DNA of 13,684 bases, taken from contig JACQEQ010000354.1 in NCBI GenBank assembly GCA_016200445.1, positions 1-13,684 of the forward strand, read 5' to 3'. The notes beneath the pieces are model-generated. The model worked only from the letters and a program-made list of their open reading frames with translations. It was not told the DNA's origin and ran no database searches. Position 1 is the first letter of the stretch. Every line of letters starts with the position of its first letter. Made by a program: the position numbers and the translations under genes. Below, one piece after another: positions 7,498-13,684 of the stretch. This stretch comes from Gammaproteobacteria bacterium (GTDB taxonomy: Bacteria > Pseudomonadota > Gammaproteobacteria > SG8-11).

Positions 7498-7523
7498 GCG
7501 TGCTAATCTTTTAGCGAACACGC
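7498..7523. promoter_or_regulatory. Imperfect palindrome upstream of the antitoxin gene, possible autoregulation site
   Basis: GCGTG-CTAA, a TCTT loop, then TTAG, four unpaired bases and CACGC form an imperfect inverted repeat 18 bases before the antitoxin start. Antitoxins often bind palindromes in their own promoters. A TAATCT at 7504-7509 inside it could be a -10 box. This is a suggestion only. Confidence 0.3.
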
Positions 7524-7540
7524 GTTGAGAGGCAAAAACC

Positions 7541-7726
7541 ATGGCAACTGCACCTGTGAAAAAAGCCGCGCACGACTTAATTGACCAGCTACCCGACGAC
7601 ATCACGTGGGATGATTTGGCTTATAAAATCGAAGTTCGAGCTTCTATTGAGCGCGGGCTTGCCGATGCGGAAGCGGGTCATACCATATCGCAAGAAGATA
7701 TTGAAAAGCTCTTCGGCGTCACTTGA
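7541..7726 (+). CDS. Small type II antitoxin-like protein of a ParE/RelE module
   Basis: The product has 61 residues. The ATG at 7541 follows a GAGAGG ribosome site by eight bases. The sequence has the features of a common short protein family encoded upstream of ParE/RelE toxins: a basic N-terminal helix, QLPDDITWDDLAYKIEVRASIERGLADAEAG in overlapping segments, and a closing helix with ISQEDIEKLFG. It would bind and neutralise the toxin and probably repress its own promoter. Its stop overlaps the toxin start by one base (TGATG), as is usual for such pairs. The antitoxin frame is intact although the toxin gene is broken, so it may now be a remnant or may act against toxins encoded elsewhere. 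No DNA-binding fold is obvious from the sequence. Confidence 0.75.
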   Translation: MATAPVKKAAHDLIDQLPDDITWDDLAYKIEVRASIERGLADAEAGHTISQEDIEKLFGVT

Positions 7727-7969
7727 TGACCAAGGTTCGTTGGACGCTTGAAGCGCGTACCCGACTCGAAGACATTGAGGCTTAACATTGCCCAGGAAAA
7801 TCCTACAGCAGCCAAAGAAACGGTCGCCGCCATTCTGGGGCGCACGCGGCAACTACAAACCGCGCCGCTCAGTGGTCGCCACGTTCCGGACTACCGTGAG
7901 GATGGGTTGCGCGAATTTCTGGAACGTCCCTACCGCATTATTTATCGCATAAAACACGAAGAGCTGTAG
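7726..7969 (+). pseudogene. ParE/RelE-family toxin gene, frameshifted and truncated
   Basis: The gene begins MTKVRWTLEARTRLEDIEA (7726-7782) and then meets a TAA at 7783. Dropping one A from the TTAA at 7782-7785 would give EAYIAQENP, the usual ParE helix. The remaining sequence in the +1 frame (about 7783-7966) is clearly the rest of the toxin: AYIAQENPTAAKETVAAIL, LSGRHVPDYREDGLREFLER and PYRIIYRIKHEEL. Family members normally continue for about 15-20 residues after this point, with a last strand and a basic tail. Here a TAG inside a 73-bp palindromic element ends the gene. It therefore carries two independent lesions and should not give an active toxin. An assembly error at the A run could explain the frameshift, but not the 3' truncation. 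Confidence 0.8.
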
Positions 7970-8037
7970 GCTGGGTTGATAAACCCAGCATAAGCGAGAG
8001 GAAGAATGGATTGCTGGGTTTATCAACCCAGCCTACA
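7965..8037. repeat. REPIN-like element: two inverted GTAG-type REP hairpins
   Basis: Perfect 26-bp inverted repeats (7965-7990 and 8012-8037) flank a 21-base spacer. Each arm reads TGTAG and then forms its own hairpin: GCTGGGTT, a GATA loop, AACCCAGC (7970-7989 on the left). A GTAG tetranucleotide at the foot of a short hairpin, in two inverted copies, is the known form of REP doublets (REPINs), which are mobilised by TnpA-REP/RAYT transposases. No transposase is in the window, so it would be non-autonomous. It lies between two convergent genes, and its two GTAG ends supply the TAG stop codon of both. The long stem could also end transcription from both sides. Confidence 0.8.
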
Positions 8038-8365
8038 ACTTCGCGCCAAACTCCCCCATCGCGACAATTACTTTTTGCAGCTTTTTCCCCAGCGGCGTGA
8101 GCCGGTATTCCGTCTTCGGCGGAATGGTCGGGAAAATTTCTTTGGCGATGATGCCGCGCTCTTCCAGAAAACGCAGGCGCGTCGCCAGCATTTTCGGGCT
8201 GATGCCGTGCAGCGAATCCAGTAGTTCGTAGTAGCGCTTTTTGCCCGGCAACAGATCACGCACGATCAACGTCGTCCATTTGCCGTCGATGATGTGTGCG
8301 GTTTTACGTACCGGGCAGTCGTCCGCACATGCCGCTGCGGTGGTGGTGCGTTGCTTGGTCGCCAT
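8033..8365 (-). CDS. HxlR-family winged-helix transcriptional regulator
   Basis: The product has 110 residues. Its features match the HxlR family: a conserved N-terminal Cys (Cys17 in DDCPVRKTAHIIDGKW), then IVRDLLPGKKRYYELLDSLHGISPKMLATRLRFLEERGII as the helix-turn-helix, and a wing ending YRLTPLGKKL. Family members bind DNA as dimers, and many sense electrophiles or oxidants through the N-terminal Cys. A second Cys (Cys13) is close by. The last codons are AAG TTG TAG, with the stop given by the REPIN-like element, so a few C-terminal residues may have been replaced. The gene is divergent from the membrane-protein/methyltransferase pair, with a palindromic operator between them. It probably represses itself and that pair. 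Confidence 0.88.
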   Translation of the reverse strand: MATKQRTTTAAACADDCPVRKTAHIIDGKWTTLIVRDLLPGKKRYYELLDSLHGISPKMLATRLRFLEERGIIAKEIFPTIPPKTEYRLTPLGKKLQKVIVAMGEFGAKL

Positions 8366-8386
8366 CTTGTCGTGAGCCTCGTCGAT

Positions 8387-8408
8387 GTAGTTACTAAATG
8401 GTAACTAC
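8387..8408. promoter_or_regulatory. Palindromic operator, probably for the HxlR regulator
   Basis: GTAGTTAC-TAAATG-GTAACTAC is a perfect 8-bp inverted repeat between the divergent hxlR and membrane-protein genes. A further half-site-like AGTTAC follows at 8421-8426. HxlR-family sites are commonly AT-rich palindromes with TAC/GTA half-sites, so this is a good candidate binding site, but no footprint is visible from sequence alone. Confidence 0.6.
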
Positions 8409-8467
8409 TTACAAAAGTATAGTTACACAGGTAAGGTATCGAAACACTATCATTTAGGAGTTCAACG

Positions 8468-8869
8468 ATGCGTCACCCAAAACTATTGTCGTTCACGTTA
8501 TGGTTCATCGCCGTGGTGCAGATTGTGCTCGGCTTGGCGTTTTTGTTCGCGCCGGACGCGACCGGCCGCCTGCTTGGGCTAGCACCTGCGCCGGATTGGA
8601 CGCGCTGGATGTTTGGCATGATGGCGGCCCGCTTTCTCGGCTTTGGCTACGGCATGCTGCTGGCGGCGCGCGATCCCTACGGCAGCGTGCCGTGGATTAA
8701 AGCCATGATCGGCATTCAGACCATCGACTGGGTCGTGACACTTTATTACGTTTCTGCGGGGGCGGTGACGCTGACTCAAGTCAGCACGGCGTCGTTCCTG
8801 CCGGTGATGTTCATCATGGTGTTGCTGAGCAACTTCCCGCAGCAAAACAAGGCCGGAGCTGCGACGTGA
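8468..8869 (+). CDS. Four-helix integral membrane protein of unknown function
   Basis: The product has 133 residues; AGGAG lies seven bases before the ATG. Four hydrophobic helices are visible at about 7-28 (LSFTLWFIAVVQIVLGLAF), 47-67 (WMFGMMAARFLGFGYGMLLAA), 78-101 (MIGIQTIDWVVTLYYVSAGA) and 105-124 (VSTASFLPVMFIMVLLS). The loops are short and the protein should sit in the inner membrane. It resembles small DoxX/DUF4345-like membrane proteins in size and topology, but I cannot assign a family with confidence. It overlaps the methyltransferase gene by four bases, so the two are co-translated, and it is divergent from hxlR. Regulation by the HxlR protein is likely. Confidence 0.75.
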   Translation: MRHPKLLSFTLWFIAVVQIVLGLAFLFAPDATGRLLGLAPAPDWTRWMFGMMAARFLGFGYGMLLAARDPYGSVPWIKAMIGIQTIDWVVTLYYVSAGAVTLTQVSTASFLPVMFIMVLLSNFPQQNKAGAAT

Positions 8870-9489
8870 GCTTCGCGGCGGCCAAACTGTTTGACTGGCT
8901 GCAAGGCGCGGATTTTTATCACGCGGCGCATCGTGCGGCGGTGGAGCAATTACCACCGGGCGGCGGCAAGCTGTGGGTGGATGTCGGCTGCGGACCTGGC
9001 CTGGTGACGCGGCTCGCCGCCGCGCGCGGCTACCGCGCCATCGGCGTGGATCGCGACCGCCACATGATCGCCGCAGCACAACGGCGCGCCGCGCGTGCGG
9101 CCTCCGCAGCAGCATTTCAGATCGGCGATATTGACGGTCTCGCCGCAATGCCAGCGCGCGCCGACGTCATCTCCGCCGCATCGTTGCTTGCGGTGGTGGA
9201 TGACCCAGCCGCTGCGTTAACCGCGTTACTGGCGGCAGTGAAACCGGGCGGGTGTGTGCTGGTTATCGAACCCACGGCAGCGATGACACCGGCGGCTGCG
9301 GATACTCTTATCGGTCATGGTCTCGGCGGAAAGCGTGTGAATGGTTTGCGTTTGTGGGCACGCGCACGGCACGGTCGCGCCATCAATCCAGACTTGTTTG
9401 ACATGGCGCGTGCGAACGCCGTGCACTACGCGCCGGTACTCGCGGGCCTGCTTGGCGTTTGGATGCTGCGGACAGCCGCAGCGCAATAA
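8866..9489 (+). CDS. Class I SAM-dependent methyltransferase
   Basis: The product has 207 residues, beginning at a GTG that overlaps the stop of the preceding gene (GTGA). The Rossmann-type SAM-binding motifs are present: motif I VDVGCGPG (38-45), the acidic residue after strand 2 (GVDRD, about 60-64), motif II-like QIGDIDGL (about 85-92) and VKPGGCVLVIEP (about 125-136). The C-terminal third is less conserved and is not membrane-spanning. The substrate cannot be told from the sequence; the fold is shared by small-molecule and lipid methyltransferases. Overlap with the membrane-protein gene suggests joint function, possibly on a membrane-located or hydrophobic compound, under HxlR control. 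It converges on def with only nine bases between. Confidence 0.85.
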   Translation: MSFAAAKLFDWLQGADFYHAAHRAAVEQLPPGGGKLWVDVGCGPGLVTRLAAARGYRAIGVDRDRHMIAAAQRRAARAASAAAFQIGDIDGLAAMPARADVISAASLLAVVDDPAAALTALLAAVKPGGCVLVIEPTAAMTPAAADTLIGHGLGGKRVNGLRLWARARHGRAINPDLFDMARANAVHYAPVLAGLLGVWMLRTAAAQ

Positions 9490-9498
9490 CTACCGCCG

Positions 9499-10044
9499 CT
9501 ACTCTTCCGGAATCGATGTGCTAATTCGCTTCGTCGCAAGCAACTCATCGAGATAACCGAACTGCGTCATGTCGCGCACGCGCATCGGAAACAACACGCC
9601 GTCGAGGTGATCGCATTCGTGTTGCACGACGCGTGCGTGGAAGTCGCGCACTTCGCGTTCGAAGGCGACGCCGAATTGATCGCAGCCGCAATAACGGATA
9701 TGTGTGTAACGCGGCACTTTGCCGCGCAGGCCGGGCACGCTTAAACAGCCTTCCCAATCTTCATCGGTCACGTCGCTCAGCGGCTCGATCACCGGATTGA
9801 TCAATACTGTCGTGGGCACGGGCGGGCGATTCGGATAGCGTGCGTTTGTTTCGAATCCGAAGACCACCACGCGAAAACCTTCACCGATTTGCGGTGCGGC
9901 AATGCCGGCGCCGTTCGCAGCCTGCATGGTGTCGAATAAGTCTTGCACCAGCTGATGCAACTGCGGCGTGTCGAAGTTGCTAACTACGGCGGCGGGCTGC
10001 AACAGAAATGGGTCGCCCATGCGGAGAATTTTGCGGACGGTCAT
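9499..10044 (-). CDS. def: Peptide deformylase
   Basis: The product has 181 residues. All three metal-site motifs are present: GAGIAAPQ (45-52), EGCLS (98-102, Cys100 a metal ligand) and HECDH (142-146, both His as ligands and Glu143 catalytic). The enzyme removes the formyl group from the initiator methionine of new proteins, in the cytoplasm, with Fe(II) or a similar metal. The length fits the type-I enzymes. The gene is not next to fmt, the usual neighbour of def, so the genome may carry a second copy. It is divergent from csiV with only 37 bases between the two starts, so the csiV promoter probably overlaps the def 5' end. Confidence 0.95.
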   Translation of the reverse strand: MTVRKILRMGDPFLLQPAAVVSNFDTPQLHQLVQDLFDTMQAANGAGIAAPQIGEGFRVVVFGFETNARYPNRPPVPTTVLINPVIEPLSDVTDEDWEGCLSVPGLRGKVPRYTHIRYCGCDQFGVAFEREVRDFHARVVQHECDHLDGVLFPMRVRDMTQFGYLDELLATKRISTSIPEE

Positions 10045-10081
10045 AGCTGCAATTCAGAATTTAGCGGTAACATACCTGCCC

Positions 10082-10960
10082 ATGCTAACCCATACGAACA
10101 ATTTTCTGCAGCGCGCCATGGCCAGCGTTTTACTTATGCTGCCGTTGACTAGCGCATTCGCCGCCGGTAAAGACGGCCCCACAACCTATCAGGTCGAAGT
10201 GCTGATATTTGCGGTCAACGATGCCACGGCGCTGGCAGCCGAAAGTTGGCCGGAGTACTACGAAACCGCCGGCACGGGTCAGCTCTTATACATCACTGCC
10301 ACAGAAGCAGGCGGAAAACCTGCCCCAACCACCACGCCTAGCAAGGATGCCAGCAGCAAAAAACCGGCCGTGGCTCACTATCAATTTCTTCCCCACGACC
10401 AGTTCAAACTTACCGCCAGCATTGCGAAGCTGAAAAAAAATCCGCGCTACGAGGTATTGCTGCACACCTCTTGGCGGCAGCCCGCCATCGACTTGAAAGA
10501 TGAAACGGCCGTATATGTGTTCGAGGGTATGACCGAACCGGAACATCCCGTCGACCCGCTGCCGGCAGCTGGCACCGACGCACTTGCCGCCGCTCCTCAG
10601 GCGCATGTGAGTGAAGCCGGTAATCCTGATCCACGCGCGCCACGTTTTTCCGGTACGGTCAAACTCGCACTCGGACAATATCTACACGTGGCACTTGATT
10701 TGCTCTACCGCAAAGAAATGAGCCGTGTAGGTTCGGTGGATGCAAGCGGCAAAGAAGTTTTAACCACCCACAATGCGCTGCAAAGTTTTCACTTGAACGA
10801 AATCCGCCGCATTAAAGTCGGCGAGGTCAATTATTTCGACCATCCGGTGTTTGGCGCGCTGGTTTTGGTCGCGTCGGCAGAAAAAAATAAGGCTGGCGAT
10901 GTTGAGAAAGAAACAGTGGGGGCGGACAGCCCGGCACCGGCGGTGTTGCCGGACGACTAA
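10082..10960 (+). CDS. csiV: CsiV-family cell-envelope protein
   Basis: The start at 10082 (MLTHTNNFLQRA) gives a 292-residue product with a signal peptide (about 1-27, cleavage near AFA). A longer frame from 9968 overlaps def and is unlikely. An alternative start is the Met at 10118. The mature protein begins YQVEVLIFAVND and ends with FHLNEIRRIKVGEVNYFDHPVFGALVLV, both typical of the CsiV family, with an LGQYLHVALDLLYRK strand between. CsiV of Vibrio cholerae is a periplasmic peptidoglycan-binding protein needed for cell shape with particular D-amino-acid muropeptides. A low-complexity insert rich in Pro, Thr, Ser and Lys (about 80-96) and an acidic, Pro-rich tail are present. The gene ends just before a GTAG-ended inverted repeat. 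Confidence 0.75.
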   Translation: MLTHTNNFLQRAMASVLLMLPLTSAFAAGKDGPTTYQVEVLIFAVNDATALAAESWPEYYETAGTGQLLYITATEAGGKPAPTTTPSKDASSKKPAVAHYQFLPHDQFKLTASIAKLKKNPRYEVLLHTSWRQPAIDLKDETAVYVFEGMTEPEHPVDPLPAAGTDALAAAPQAHVSEAGNPDPRAPRFSGTVKLALGQYLHVALDLLYRKEMSRVGSVDASGKEVLTTHNALQSFHLNEIRRIKVGEVNYFDHPVFGALVLVASAEKNKAGDVEKETVGADSPAPAVLPDD

Positions 10961-10976
10961 AGCGTGCTTTGGTTTT

Positions 10977-11049
10977 TCGTAGGAGTTTGCCCCCTGGCGC
11001 GTTGGGTTCAATGTGTCCGGTACATCGCGCCGGGGGCAAACTCCTACGA
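10977..11049. repeat. Long GTAG-ended inverted repeat between convergent genes
   Basis: The left arm 10977-11001 and right arm 11026-11049 pair over 18 bp without mismatch (TCGTAGGAGTTTGCCCCC) and then 6 bp more (GGCGCG) past a one-base bulge (T10995). Each arm starts with GTAG, one base in from CG. Unlike the element at 7965, the single arms do not form a strong hairpin of their own. It is likely a related short palindromic mobile repeat, and it may end transcription of csiV and of the minus-strand cluster. Confidence 0.65.
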
Positions 11050-11074
11050 CCCGATGCATAATACTTTGCCTAAA

Positions 11075-11815
11075 TCACAGTGCCGGAATCACGTGTTCCA
11101 GTAACGTGCGCACCTTGTCCATACCAATCACCAGATTGTGTTCGATGTCTTGCATGGTGATTTCACTCGGCCCGCGACCCGCCGCTTGATTCGCGACCAC
11201 CGCGCACGAGGCGTAACACAAGCCCAACTCGCGTGCCAAAGCGGCTTCCGGCATGCCGGTCATACCGACCAGATCGCAGCCATCCCGTTCCAAACGATTG
11301 ACTTCCGCCGCTGTTTCAAGACGTGGCCCCTGTGTGGCGCCGTAGGTTCCTGAGGCAGCTACGGCAAGCCCGGCCGCCTTCGCTGCCGCGAGCAACGATT
11401 GCCGCAACGTTTCGCAATACGGCAGCGAAAAATCGATGTGGGTTACGTGCGTTAAACCTTCTTCAAAATAGGTGGCGTGACGCGACCAGGTGTAATCGAT
11501 AATTTGATCCGGAATCACAATCGAACCCGGCGTGAGATCGGCACGGATACCGCCCACCGCCGCAACTGCGATGATGTTTTTCACGCCGATTTCCTGCAAC
11601 ACCCACAGATTCGCCCGGTAATTGATTTTGTGCGGCGGGATGGTGTGACCGTAACCGTGGCGGGCAAGAAACACGACATTTTTCCCGTTCAGTACACCGC
11701 TAATCACAGGCCCCGATGGCTCGCCATAGGGTGTTTGAAGGATCTGCCGTTCGGTAATCGCTAAATTCTTGAGGGTGGTCAACCCGGTGCCGCCGATAAT
11801 TGCAATTTCTGCCAC
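11075..11815 (-). CDS. S-methyl-5'-thioinosine phosphorylase (MTAP/PNP family)
   Basis: The product has 246 residues, starting at a GTG preceded by AAGGA. Family motifs are present: GGTGL (8-12, phosphate loop), RHG (52-54), PHKINYRAN (61-69), GPRLET (163-168) and GMTGMPEAALARELGL (184-199). At the base-recognition position Asn209 (VVANQAAG) stands where true methylthioadenosine phosphorylases have Asp, which suits a 6-oxopurine. This agrees with the enzyme known from Pseudomonas aeruginosa, which splits methylthioinosine with phosphate into hypoxanthine and methylthioribose-1-phosphate. It is the last gene of a cluster with hpt and nagZ. Its hypoxanthine product is the substrate of the neighbouring phosphoribosyltransferase. 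Methylthioadenosine would first have to be deaminated by an enzyme encoded elsewhere. Confidence 0.88.
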   Translation of the reverse strand: MAEIAIIGGTGLTTLKNLAITERQILQTPYGEPSGPVISGVLNGKNVVFLARHGYGHTIPPHKINYRANLWVLQEIGVKNIIAVAAVGGIRADLTPGSIVIPDQIIDYTWSRHATYFEEGLTHVTHIDFSLPYCETLRQSLLAAAKAAGLAVAASGTYGATQGPRLETAAEVNRLERDGCDLVGMTGMPEAALARELGLCYASCAVVANQAAGRGPSEITMQDIEHNLVIGMDKVRTLLEHVIPAL

Positions 11816-11845
11816 GTTGATTTCCTTTTAGTCGCTTTCAGGTAT

Positions 11846-11867
11846 CTCTGAAAAATTCGCTTCAGAG
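11846..11867. repeat. Hairpin between hpt and the phosphorylase gene
   Basis: CTCTGAA, an 8-base loop, then TTCAGAG form a perfect 7-bp stem in the 58-base gap. No T-run follows on the minus strand, so it is not a standard terminator. It may mark an RNA-processing or attenuation point within the operon. Confidence 0.35.
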
Positions 11868-11873
11868 CACCCT

Positions 11874-12422
11874 TTATTCTTTAACGGCAAAAATGCCTTC
11901 CGCATTACGCAAATACCCTTTGTAGTCCATACCGAAGCCGAAGACGTAGCGGTCGTCGACTTCCAGTCCGACGAAGTCGGTACGGAAGTCGTTTTTGCGT
12001 GCGTGCCGCTTGTTGACCAATGCTGCGCTATACACTTCGCTGGCCCCTTCGTCTTTGCAGTTTTTTACGATGGCCGCAAGCGTAATGCCTTCGTCGAGGA
12101 TATCGTCGATGACGACCACGACCCGGCCGCGCAACGACACGCGCGGCTTCGCGATCCAGCGCAGCTCGCCGCCCTGAGTTTGCCCGGAATAACGTGTCGC
12201 GTGGATGTAATCGAGTTGCAGCGGAAAATCCAAGCGCGGCAATAACTGCCCCACTGCTATGATACCGCCGGTCATGACACATAAAATCAGCGGATCGCGG
12301 CCACCTACAACGCGTGCGATATCGTGCGCCATGACATCCATCGCCGCTTGCACTTGCTGTGCGGTGAATAAACACTCGGCCTCGTTGTAAACCTGCTGCG
12401 CTTCTGCTGCGGTAATGGACAT
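11874..12422 (-). CDS. hpt: Hypoxanthine-guanine phosphoribosyltransferase
   Basis: The product has 182 residues; AGGA lies six bases before the ATG. The PRPP-binding motif VVVVIDDILDEGITL (101-115) has the paired acidic residues Asp106-Asp107. CVMTGGI (48-54) is the pyrophosphate-binding loop. VDDRYVFGFGMD (155-166) is the C-terminal base- and metal-binding segment of this family. The cytoplasmic enzyme joins hypoxanthine or guanine to PRPP to make IMP or GMP. It lies between nagZ (90-base gap) and the methylthioinosine phosphorylase gene (58-base gap), all on the minus strand. The pair makes a short route from methylthioinosine to IMP. Preference for hypoxanthine over guanine cannot be read from the sequence. 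Confidence 0.9.
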   Translation of the reverse strand: MSITAAEAQQVYNEAECLFTAQQVQAAMDVMAHDIARVVGGRDPLILCVMTGGIIAVGQLLPRLDFPLQLDYIHATRYSGQTQGGELRWIAKPRVSLRGRVVVVIDDILDEGITLAAIVKNCKDEGASEVYSAALVNKRHARKNDFRTDFVGLEVDDRYVFGFGMDYKGYLRNAEGIFAVKE

Positions 12423-12512
12423 GAATATTCCTGCTAACCACTACAAATGTGGAAGAAAAAGTGTGAGGTTCAGCGTGCTTAGCGCCGTATGAATGTTAGA
12501 AACCACATCACT

Positions 12513-13562
12513 TTACGACAAACCCAAATCCAGCGTCGTATCCTCATTCAATTCATTGAGGCGTTCTACCGCTTGATGCCACTGCGTCTGCTGTTGCAAT
12601 TGCGCACGTTCGATCACGCCACGCCCATGCATGCGAATCAGGCGCGCCTGCGATGCCGGGTCGCTGTGCGTACCCAGACCGTCGAGCACCTGTTGCGCAG
12701 CCTGCGGATTGTTGCACACCAGCGCGATATCGCAACCGGCTGCAAGTGCGGCACGCGCACGTTCGACGTAACCGCCGGCGACGCGCGCACCTTCCATATT
12801 TAGATCGTCGCTGAAAATTACACCCTGAAAACCGAGCCGCGTACGTAACACATCCTTCAACCAAAACTTGGAAAACCCGGCCGGCTGCGCGTCTACGTTT
12901 TGATAAATAACATGCGCGGGCATGATCGCTTCCATGCCATAGTGAATCATGCGTTCGAACGGCACGATATCTTCGATCAAAATATCTTCATAGCGGCGCG
13001 GGTCCACTGGCACATCCACATGCGAGTCGGCCTCACAGCCGCCGTGACCTGGAAAATGTTTGCCGGTTGCTGCCATTCCGGCCAGATGCATGCCGCGCAT
13101 ATACGAATGTGCCAGATCAGCCGCAGGTTCCGGGCGCGAATGAAATGCCCGATCGCCGATCACCTTGCTCATACCGCGATCTAGATCCAGCACCGGCGCG
13201 AAACTGAAATCAATACCGGCCGCGCGCAACTCAATGGCCATGACCCAGCCGCAGGTCTCTGCCAGATGGCGCGCGTGCTTGGCATCACGGTCATACACCT
13301 GGCCGAGTTTACGCACCGCCGGCAAGCGCGTGAAACCGGTTTTGAAGCGCTGCACACGCCCGCCTTCGTGATCGACGCACACCAGTAACGGCGGATCGCG
13401 TAACGCGTGAATCTCGCTCGTCAACGCCGCGATCTGTTCTGGGCTCTCGAAATTGCGCGTGAAATATATCACTCCCCCGACCAGCGGATGCCGCAACATC
13501 TCGCGCTCCGCGTCGCTCAGCGTCGTGCCTTTCAAATCCACCAATACCGGGCCGAGAGACAT
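12513..13562 (-). CDS. nagZ: Beta-N-acetylhexosaminidase NagZ
   Basis: The start at 13562 (MSLGPVLVDLKG) follows a GAGGAG ribosome site by nine bases and matches the usual NagZ N-terminus; a TTG start nine codons upstream is less likely. The 349-residue glycoside hydrolase family 3 enzyme shows CVDHEGGRVQRF (about 62-73), KHFPGHGGCEADSH (168-181), which includes the family's catalytic Asp-His pair (Asp179, His181), and FSDDLNMEGA with the nucleophile Asp252. It removes N-acetylglucosamine from anhydromuropeptides in the cytoplasm during cell-wall recycling. In bacteria with AmpR/AmpC its product can signal beta-lactamase induction, but those genes are not seen here. It is probably the first, or second, gene of the minus-strand cluster with hpt and the phosphorylase. 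Confidence 0.95.
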   Translation of the reverse strand: MSLGPVLVDLKGTTLSDAEREMLRHPLVGGVIYFTRNFESPEQIAALTSEIHALRDPPLLVCVDHEGGRVQRFKTGFTRLPAVRKLGQVYDRDAKHARHLAETCGWVMAIELRAAGIDFSFAPVLDLDRGMSKVIGDRAFHSRPEPAADLAHSYMRGMHLAGMAATGKHFPGHGGCEADSHVDVPVDPRRYEDILIEDIVPFERMIHYGMEAIMPAHVIYQNVDAQPAGFSKFWLKDVLRTRLGFQGVIFSDDLNMEGARVAGGYVERARAALAAGCDIALVCNNPQAAQQVLDGLGTHSDPASQARLIRMHGRGVIERAQLQQQTQWHQAVERLNELNEDTTLDLGLS

Positions 13563-13600
13563 GTGCAAACGCTCCTCTAGTAGTACCAAACGGGTTCATC

Positions 13601-13684
13601 TTACTTTGGAAGTAAATGTTGCACCACGGCGATAGCGGTTATGTTTCCGGCCGCCTCACAGCCTGGGAGTATGTAACGAAATAA
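13601..13684 (-). CDS. Possible 3' end of another minus-strand gene (cut by window edge)
   Basis: One minus-strand frame is open from the right edge to a TAA at 13603-13601, giving 27 codons that end AIAVVQHLLPK. It would lie 38 bases upstream of nagZ in the same direction. The piece is too short to name a family, and chance openness is quite possible. Confidence 0.25.
   Translation of the reverse strand, partial: LFRYILPGCEAAGNITAIAVVQHLLPK

Noticed and set aside
13617..13684. Plus-strand 22-codon open frame ending at the window edge
   Set aside because: No ribosome site, very short, and it lies opposite the possible end of a minus-strand gene.

Overview
The window looks like chromosomal DNA of a moderately GC-rich, flagellated gammaproteobacterium. 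This rests on the nagZ / purine phosphoribosyltransferase / S-methyl-5'-thioinosine phosphorylase cluster, a CsiV-like cell-envelope gene, a chemoreceptor operon behind a sigma-28-type promoter, and REPIN-like palindromes that start with GTAG. The genus cannot be named from the sequence. I saw no rRNA, tRNA, CRISPR array, insertion sequence with a transposase, or phage gene.

Left part (1-4000): genes for exported or membrane proteins. A methyl-accepting chemotaxis protein runs off the left edge on the minus strand. Just upstream of it in the same direction is a small secreted Cache-type protein, and a good sigma-28 promoter match lies ahead of that pair. Facing the other way is an orphan PhnD-like periplasmic binding protein with no permease or ATPase. 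It converges on an exported two-domain rhodanese whose second domain lacks the catalytic cysteine. A small outer-membrane beta-barrel protein follows. A periplasmic sensing module feeding chemotaxis is a reasonable inference, but it is not shown by the sequence.

Middle (4057-8460): a large SWIM-zinc-finger SNF2 ATPase whose family-like N-terminus extends upstream of any normal start codon. Next is a small antitoxin gene overlapping a ParE/RelE-type toxin gene that is broken by a one-base frameshift and cut short at its 3' end by a 73-bp REPIN-like element. The element also supplies the stop codon of the convergent HxlR-family regulator gene. A palindromic operator separates hxlR from a divergent pair encoding a four-helix membrane protein and a SAM-dependent methyltransferase.

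Right part (8468-13684): peptide deformylase (def) is divergent from csiV. A second 73-bp GTAG-ended inverted repeat sits between csiV and the convergent minus-strand cluster nagZ - hpt - S-methyl-5'-thioinosine phosphorylase. In that cluster the phosphorylase releases hypoxanthine from methylthioinosine and Hpt returns it to IMP, while NagZ serves peptidoglycan recycling. The last 80 bases may hold the 3' end of another minus-strand gene.

The most interesting points are the REPIN-like element that ends two converging genes with its own GTAG, the disrupted toxin next to an intact antitoxin, the missing start of the SNF2 gene, and the sigma-28-linked Cache/chemoreceptor pair beside an orphan PhnD-like protein and a rhodanese. 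I did not find a convincing wholly new multi-gene system.
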